DNA from: Chryseobacterium sp. KLBC 52
GTDB lineage: Bacteria > Bacteroidota > Bacteroidia > Flavobacteriales > Weeksellaceae
Length of the DNA stretch: 64,000 bases
NCBI RefSeq assembly: GCF_003347605.1
Contig: NZ_QDFZ01000019.1
Location: forward strand, 55,096 to 119,095
Direction of reading: 5' to 3'
The notes beneath the pieces are model-generated. The model was not told the origin of the DNA, did no database searches, and saw only the letters and a list, made by a program, of their open reading frames with translations. Shown here piece after piece: positions 60,321 to 64,000 of this stretch. The position numbers were made by a program, and so were the translations under genes. The stretch's first letter is position 1, and each line of letters starts with the position of its first letter.

Positions 60321-61679
60321 ATGTCAAATACTTTTTCCAAAATCAGAAACGCAATAGAATTATTTAGATCCATAGATTTCGATCAGTTGAGCACCATGTC
60401 TCAAAAAGTAGACTTGCCAAAACTGATGCAAAATTTCTCCAAACTGGATGATAAACAGCTTTCAGGGCTTATGAAAATGCTCGATCCCGAAAAGAAAAAG
60501 AAAGAACTTCCTCCCATTGACGGAGATTTTTATGATATCTACCATACTCTTACACCCGAACAGCGTGAAATTCAGCTGAAAGTCAGAGCATTCATGGAAA
60601 AAGAAGTTAAACCTCTGGTCAATCACTACTGGCTCAGAGATGAATTTCCTTTTGAGCTTATTCCCAAATTCCAAAAACTGGATATTTGTGGTGTTACTTA
60701 TGAAGGCTATGGCTGTCCGGGAATGCCTTTCCTGATGGAAGGTGTGATTGCCATGGAAATGGCAAGAGTGGATGCTTCTATTGCCACATTCTTCGGTGTA
60801 CAATCCGGATTGGCAATGGGTTCTATTTATATTTGCGGATCGGAAGAACAGAAGCAAAAATGGCTTCCTCAGATGCAGAAATTTGAAAAAATCGGTGCCT
60901 TTGGACTTACGGAGCCGGAAGTTGGATCCGGAGCAGCAGGCGGACTTACGGTAACCTGTAAAAAAACACCTGAAGGCTGGATTCTTAATGGTCAGAAAAA
61001 ATGGATCGGAAATGCTACTTTCGCTGATCTGATAATTATCTGGGCAAGAGATCTTGATAGCGGAGAGGTAAAAGGATTTATTGTAGAAAAAGATAATCCA
61101 GGCTATTCTGTAGAAAAAATTAAAGGAAAGATGGCGTTAAGGATTGTTCAGAACGGTTTGATTACCTTAAAAGACTGTCTCGTAACTGAAGAAAGCCGTC
61201 TGCAGAATGCTAATTCCTTTAAAGATACAGGAAAAGTACTGAGAATGACCAGAGCAGGAGTAGCATGGATGGCTACAGGCTGTGCACGCGGAGCTTACGA
61301 AAGTGCCTTGGATTATACCCGAAAGAGAGAACAGTTTGGGAGACCAATTGCCTCATTCCAAATGATTCAGGGACATCTGGTGGAAATGTTGTCCAATCTT
61401 ACCGCTATGCAGACAATGGTTTTCAGACTGTCTGAAATGCAGGATGAAGGAATTTTAAAAGATGAACACGCTTCTTTAGCCAAAGTTTTCTGTACTCTCA
61501 GAACAAGAGATATTGTTTCCAGAGCAAGAGAAGTAATGGGAGGAAACGGAATTCTGCTGGAGTATGATGTAGCCAGATTTGTGGCCGATGCAGAAGCCAT
61601 TTATTCTTACGAAGGAACAAAAGAAATCAACTCGCTCATCGTAGGACGATCGATTACAGGTTTCAGTGCTTTTGTATAG
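60321..61679 (+). CDS. Acyl-CoA dehydrogenase (glutaryl-CoA dehydrogenase-like)
   Basis: A flavoprotein oxidising acyl-CoA. 452 residues from ATG 60321. FAD/acyl motifs: FGLTEPEVGSGAAGGLTVTC, GWILNGQKKWIGNATFADLI and KREQFGRPIASFQMIQG. The catalytic Glu is in YSYEGTKEINSLIVGR (about 431), with the GCDH-like C-terminus ITGFSAF. The N-terminal ~70 residues are an extra helical Lys-rich region. The ATG at 60264 is in frame but adds a hydrophobic stretch. No electron-transfer flavoprotein genes adjacent. Confidence 0.9.
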   Translation: MSNTFSKIRNAIELFRSIDFDQLSTMSQKVDLPKLMQNFSKLDDKQLSGLMKMLDPEKKKKELPPIDGDFYDIYHTLTPEQREIQLKVRAFMEKEVKPLVNHYWLRDEFPFELIPKFQKLDICGVTYEGYGCPGMPFLMEGVIAMEMARVDASIATFFGVQSGLAMGSIYICGSEEQKQKWLPQMQKFEKIGAFGLTEPEVGSGAAGGLTVTCKKTPEGWILNGQKKWIGNATFADLIIIWARDLDSGEVKGFIVEKDNPGYSVEKIKGKMALRIVQNGLITLKDCLVTEESRLQNANSFKDTGKVLRMTRAGVAWMATGCARGAYESALDYTRKREQFGRPIASFQMIQGHLVEMLSNLTAMQTMVFRLSEMQDEGILKDEHASLAKVFCTLRTRDIVSRAREVMGGNGILLEYDVARFVADAEAIYSYEGTKEINSLIVGRSITGFSAFV

Positions 61680-61689
61680 GTCGCGGATA

Positions 61690-61774
61690 GCAGATAATAG
61701 GTTACAGGCAGTGAAAAGAAACAATAGACTTCAACTGAAGCTTACTGATGCCGCATCTGCAACCTATTATCTGC
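61690..61774. repeat. Inverted repeat between acyl-CoA dehydrogenase and DoxX genes
   Basis: GCAGATAATAGGTT (61690-61703) and AACCTATTATCTGC (61761-61774) are a perfect 14-bp inverted pair, with a smaller hairpin CTTCAACTGAAG (61729-61740) inside. It lies between convergent genes. It has no T-tract and could be a bidirectional terminator substitute or a small intergenic repeat. Confidence 0.65.
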
Positions 61775-61778
61775 AATC

Positions 61779-62156
61779 TTATGAAACTAAATGTCTATAT
61801 TTTTCCTTGTTGTCAATAATCATCCAAAGATTGATCAGAAACATTACTCCGGCAATACCCATTCCCATAGGAGATTTATCCATTGTGAAAACATGCGTGA
61901 CAATTCCTACCATGACAGGTAAAATAACAATAGCACCTAATGCTCTTGTTTTTGGGAAAATAAATAATAATCCGCCAATGACTTCTACAATGCCCACTAA
62001 AGGCATCAGCCAGCTGATTTCTCCAAAAGCAGCGAAAAGTTTCATCTGTTCAGGCGTAGGTTTCTCCATCGGCATATAATTAAAAAACTTGTTTAATCCG
62101 GCATTAATAAACATAAGCCCGAAAAGTAAGCATAAAATGAATTTTACTATTTTCAT
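61779..62156 (-). CDS. DoxX family membrane protein
   Basis: 125 residues with four transmembrane helices. The family pattern is LLFGLMFINAGLNKFFNYMP, WLMPLVGIVEVIGGLLFIFP, RALGAIVILPVMVGIVTHVF. DoxX proteins are small four-helix membrane proteins of varied or unknown function. It is convergent with the acyl-CoA dehydrogenase gene and stands alone. Confidence 0.88.
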   Translation of the reverse strand: MKIVKFILCLLFGLMFINAGLNKFFNYMPMEKPTPEQMKLFAAFGEISWLMPLVGIVEVIGGLLFIFPKTRALGAIVILPVMVGIVTHVFTMDKSPMGMGIAGVMFLINLWMIIDNKEKYRHLVS

Positions 62157-62257
62157 GATTGATGATTTTATATCAAATGTAAAATAAAAATAGGATTCGT
62201 TGATTGTATTTTTATAAAAAATATGTAATTAATGTTAATGATAGGTTAACGTTGTGT

Positions 62258-62284
62258 TTTGGATAATTTCATTGTTTATATTTG
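62258..62284 (+). promoter_or_regulatory. Promoter of the double-glycine leader peptide gene
   Basis: TATATTTG (62277-62284) matches TAnnTTTG, with TTTG at 62258-62261 or TTG at 62252-62254 as -33 candidates. It lies 25 nt before the start codon. Confidence 0.6.
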
Positions 62285-62309
62285 ATATTCAAACTAAACT
62301 AATACTATT

Positions 62310-62558
62310 ATGTTGAAAAATCTTAAAAAATTAAACCGTACTGATTTGAGAGAAATCCAAGGAGGCGGAGGTGTTGGAAAATGTGATATAGGACCTATAG
62401 GATGTCCGTGTAAAATTCCACCAGGTGATCCTTGTTTAGGTGGCCCGGGTGGAGATCCTAGTGGACCTTCTTATGGATATTGTCCTGACAGCCAATCTTA
62501 TATTCTTTGTACGGAAACTTGTCCAAATGGAATGAGCCCTTTGTGTGCTCTTCCATAA
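62310..62558 (+). CDS. Cys-rich bacteriocin-like peptide precursor (double-glycine leader)
   Basis: 82 residues. The N-terminus LKNLKKLNRTDLREIQGG is the typical Chryseobacterium-type leader ending in a double Gly (Gly18-Gly19), the cleavage site of C39 peptidase ABC exporters. The mature part is small, Gly/Pro-rich and holds eight Cys (25, 32, 34, 42, 58, 67, 71, 79), suggesting disulfide or other crosslinks. No exporter, immunity or modification gene is seen in the window. It has its own promoter and terminator. An IS element begins 53 bp downstream. Killing activity is not established. Confidence 0.8.
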   Translation: MLKNLKKLNRTDLREIQGGGGVGKCDIGPIGCPCKIPPGDPCLGGPGGDPSGPSYGYCPDSQSYILCTETCPNGMSPLCALP

Positions 62559-62567
62559 ATAAAATAA

Positions 62568-62601
62568 AAAAGACTGTCTCGAAAAAGGCAGTCTTTTTTA
62601 T
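62568..62601 (+). terminator. Terminator after peptide gene
   Basis: AAAAAGACTG pairs with CAGTCTTTTT across a 12-nt loop, followed by T. It lies just before the IS left end. Confidence 0.8.
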
Positions 62602-62651
62602 TTAAAGTTTATGTCTCGTCCTGAAATAGCGATACACAAAAAAGAATCGTT

Positions 62652-63086
62652 ATGGAAGAAACATTAACATCCACGTACATTAAACGCACACAGAAGGATT
62701 ACAGTTTAAGTTTAAAACTTCAAATCGTGAAAGAAGTTGAATGTGGAGCATCCACTATTACTAGTTGTCGTAAGAAATATGGTATTCAATCTCATGGTAC
62801 TATTTTAAATTGGCTGAGAAAATATGGTAACTTTGATTGGGAAAACCAAAGACCTTATGCCATGGAAAAAACACCTGAACAACGTATTATGGAATTAGAA
62901 GCCCAGGTAAGGCTTCTTGAAAAGCAAAAGGCTTTTTTAGAAAAGCAGGCTTATATTGCAGATAAGAAGTCCATATTTTTTGATATGATGATTGATCTGG
63001 CTGAGAAAGAATATCACATTGATATTCGAAAAAACTCACCACCCGAACAATCGATTACTTCCGCAGTAAAGAAAAAGAAACTTTGA
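62652..63086 (+). CDS. IS3-family transposase OrfA
   Basis: 144 residues. The helix-turn-helix is in LKLQIVKEVECGASTITSCR, KKYGIQSHGTILNWLRKYGN, typical of IS3 OrfA, followed by a leucine-zipper-like coiled coil (RIMELEAQVRLLEKQKAFLE). Its stop overlaps the start region of orfB. The A-rich tract AAAGAAAAAGAAA just before the stop (63068-63080) is a likely -1 frameshift site, since orfB is in the -1 frame. Confidence 0.9.
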   Translation: MEETLTSTYIKRTQKDYSLSLKLQIVKEVECGASTITSCRKKYGIQSHGTILNWLRKYGNFDWENQRPYAMEKTPEQRIMELEAQVRLLEKQKAFLEKQAYIADKKSIFFDMMIDLAEKEYHIDIRKNSPPEQSITSAVKKKKL

Positions 63087-63952
63087 TTTTTACTTGTGGA
63101 TTGTTAGGGTTAAATAGACAAATCTATTATAGAAGTATCAAGCGTACGAAAGTTTGTAAAGATAAAGCTTCAGAGGTAGTAAAGCTGGTAGAGAATCTTC
63201 GTGTTAAGATGCCCCGGTTAGGAGGCAGGAAATTATATTTTATTTTACAGAGATCCTTAAGCTCCATTAAGGTAGGGAGAGATAAATTCTTTGCCATCTT
63301 AAAAGCTAATCATTTATTGATTGAACCTCGCAAAAGCTATCACATTACAACCAACTCTCATCATCGTTTTAGAAAGCATAAGAACCTGCTCCTTGACTAT
63401 CAGATAACAAAGCCCAACCAGGTATGGGTTGCAGATATTACTTATATAGGGAACCGAAAAAATCCAAGCTATTTAAGTTTAATAACTGATGCGTATTCTA
63501 AGAAAATAATGGGACACTTTGTTGCAGACAATTTAAATACACAGAGTAGTATTATAGCTTTAAAAAGAGCTCTAAAGAAGTATAAAGGTATGAGAGAATC
63601 TTTAATCCATCATTCCGATCGTGGTTTACAATACTGCTCGAATGAGTATCAAAGACTTTTACAGAAACATCAATTAAAATGTAGTATGACACAAAACTCT
63701 GATCCTTATCAAAATGCAGTAGCAGAGAGAATAAATGGTATTTTAAAGCATGAGTTTGATATTGATAAACATGATATAAACAACAATTTAAGGAAAAAGA
63801 TAGTAAATGAATCTATCGAAATCTACAATAATTTACGCCCACATTTTTCAAATCATTATCTAACTCCAAACCAAATGCATAAACAGTCACAAATTAAAAT
63901 GAAAACCTATAAAAACAAAAACCAAAGCAATAGTAAAATTACTCTGGTTTAA
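63083..63952 (+). CDS. IS3-family transposase OrfB (DDE integrase core)
   Basis: 289 residues in the -1 frame relative to orfA, overlapping its stop. The DDE catalytic acids are in WVADITYIG, VTDAYSKKIMGH-like sequence (LITDAYSKKIMGHF) and NAVAERINGILKHEF. The HTH_21 N-terminal part (MPRLGGRKLYFILQRSLSSI) is normal. It is probably made as an OrfAB fusion by frameshifting. The apparent start is a TTG, which fits expression by frameshift rather than independent initiation. Confidence 0.92.
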   Translation: MIFTCGLLGLNRQIYYRSIKRTKVCKDKASEVVKLVENLRVKMPRLGGRKLYFILQRSLSSIKVGRDKFFAILKANHLLIEPRKSYHITTNSHHRFRKHKNLLLDYQITKPNQVWVADITYIGNRKNPSYLSLITDAYSKKIMGHFVADNLNTQSSIIALKRALKKYKGMRESLIHHSDRGLQYCSNEYQRLLQKHQLKCSMTQNSDPYQNAVAERINGILKHEFDIDKHDINNNLRKKIVNESIEIYNNLRPHFSNHYLTPNQMHKQSQIKMKTYKNKNQSNSKITLV

Positions 63953-64000
63953 TTATTTATTTTTGTACTATAATCTGTATCAGATTTTCAGGACTAGTCA

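Larger units (their letters stand above)
62612..64000 (+). mobile_element. IS3-family insertion sequence
   Basis: The left end begins TGTCTCGTCCTGAAATA (62612). The right end, reverse-complemented, reads TGACTAGTCCTGAAAATC and finishes exactly at 64000, giving imperfect terminal inverted repeats of about 15 bp with 5'-TG ends. It holds orfA and orfB of IS3 type. Target duplication cannot be judged because the right flank is outside the window. It appears complete (1389 bp, both ORFs open). Confidence 0.85.

Noticed and set aside
1-64000. CRISPR array, prophage or restriction-modification system
   Set aside because: No regularly spaced repeats, phage structural genes or defence nuclease/methylase pairs were seen. 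The RtcB-PrfH locus is the closest thing to a stress-defence system.

Overview
The window looks like chromosome of a Chryseobacterium-like flavobacterium (Bacteroidota, Weeksellaceae). The DNA is AT-rich. Start regions are A-rich with little Shine-Dalgarno. Several promoters match the Bacteroidota -7 element TAnnTTTG. Four secreted proteins end in type IX secretion (T9SS) sorting domains, and the window carries a SusC/TonB-type outer-membrane receptor, BamD, a Bacteroidota-type RNA polymerase omega, and DUF4835, DUF5687, DUF4251 and DUF4349 proteins. The genus is inferred from gene content, not from a database search. No rRNA, tRNA or CRISPR array was seen.

Layout. 1-2.3 kb: DUF4126 fragment, then rnpA, tcdA and a TatD-like hydrolase on the minus strand. 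2.4-8.8 kb: TetR regulator, bamD, rpoZ-like, coaBC, DUF4835, recN. 8.8-12 kb: DUF5687 permease with its ABC ATPase, and a Dyp-type peroxidase. 12.4-14.7 kb: ECF sigma factor, membrane anti-sigma candidate, beta-barrel protein. 14.7-18 kb: two unrelated fumarases (class II and class I). 18-24.6 kb: small membrane protein, AraC regulator, a T9SS FISUMP protein and a T9SS alpha-amylase. 24.8-28.8 kb: promoter, SAM-I riboswitch, TonB receptor, amino-acid permease. 28.9-38.4 kb: prfA, a secreted protein, prolyl oligopeptidase, a T9SS metzincin, methylmalonyl-CoA mutase. 39.0-43.4 kb: a leader-peptide attenuator followed by a basic protein, RtcB-type RNA ligase, nucleotidyltransferase-fold protein, release factor H and a TPR protein. 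43.6-50.6 kb: T9SS M36 protease, two small cytochrome c lipoproteins, meaB, DUF4251, M48 protease, small membrane protein, beta-barrel protein. 50.5-56.8 kb (minus): mlaF, mlaE, sugar-phosphate transferase, queE, folD, pgi. 57-60.1 kb (minus): TraB/GumN protein, ECF sigma factor, membrane protein, DUF4349. 60.3-64 kb: acyl-CoA dehydrogenase, DoxX, a Cys-rich double-glycine-leader peptide, and an IS3-family element whose right end coincides with the window end.

Most notable is the 39.0-43.4 kb locus. RtcB paired with PrfH is a known ribosomal-RNA repair pairing. Here it sits in one apparent operon with a nucleotidyltransferase-fold protein, a basic protein and a TPR protein, and it is preceded by a promoter, a 25-codon leader ORF rich in Leu and Val, and mutually exclusive antiterminator and terminator hairpins. 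This suggests that the translation state controls transcription of a ribosome-repair operon. Other points of interest are a SAM riboswitch in front of an outer/inner-membrane uptake pair, a structured ~160-bp repeat present twice in opposite orientation, an orphan bacteriocin-like peptide, and an 11-nt ECF-like promoter motif shared by two sigma-factor operons.
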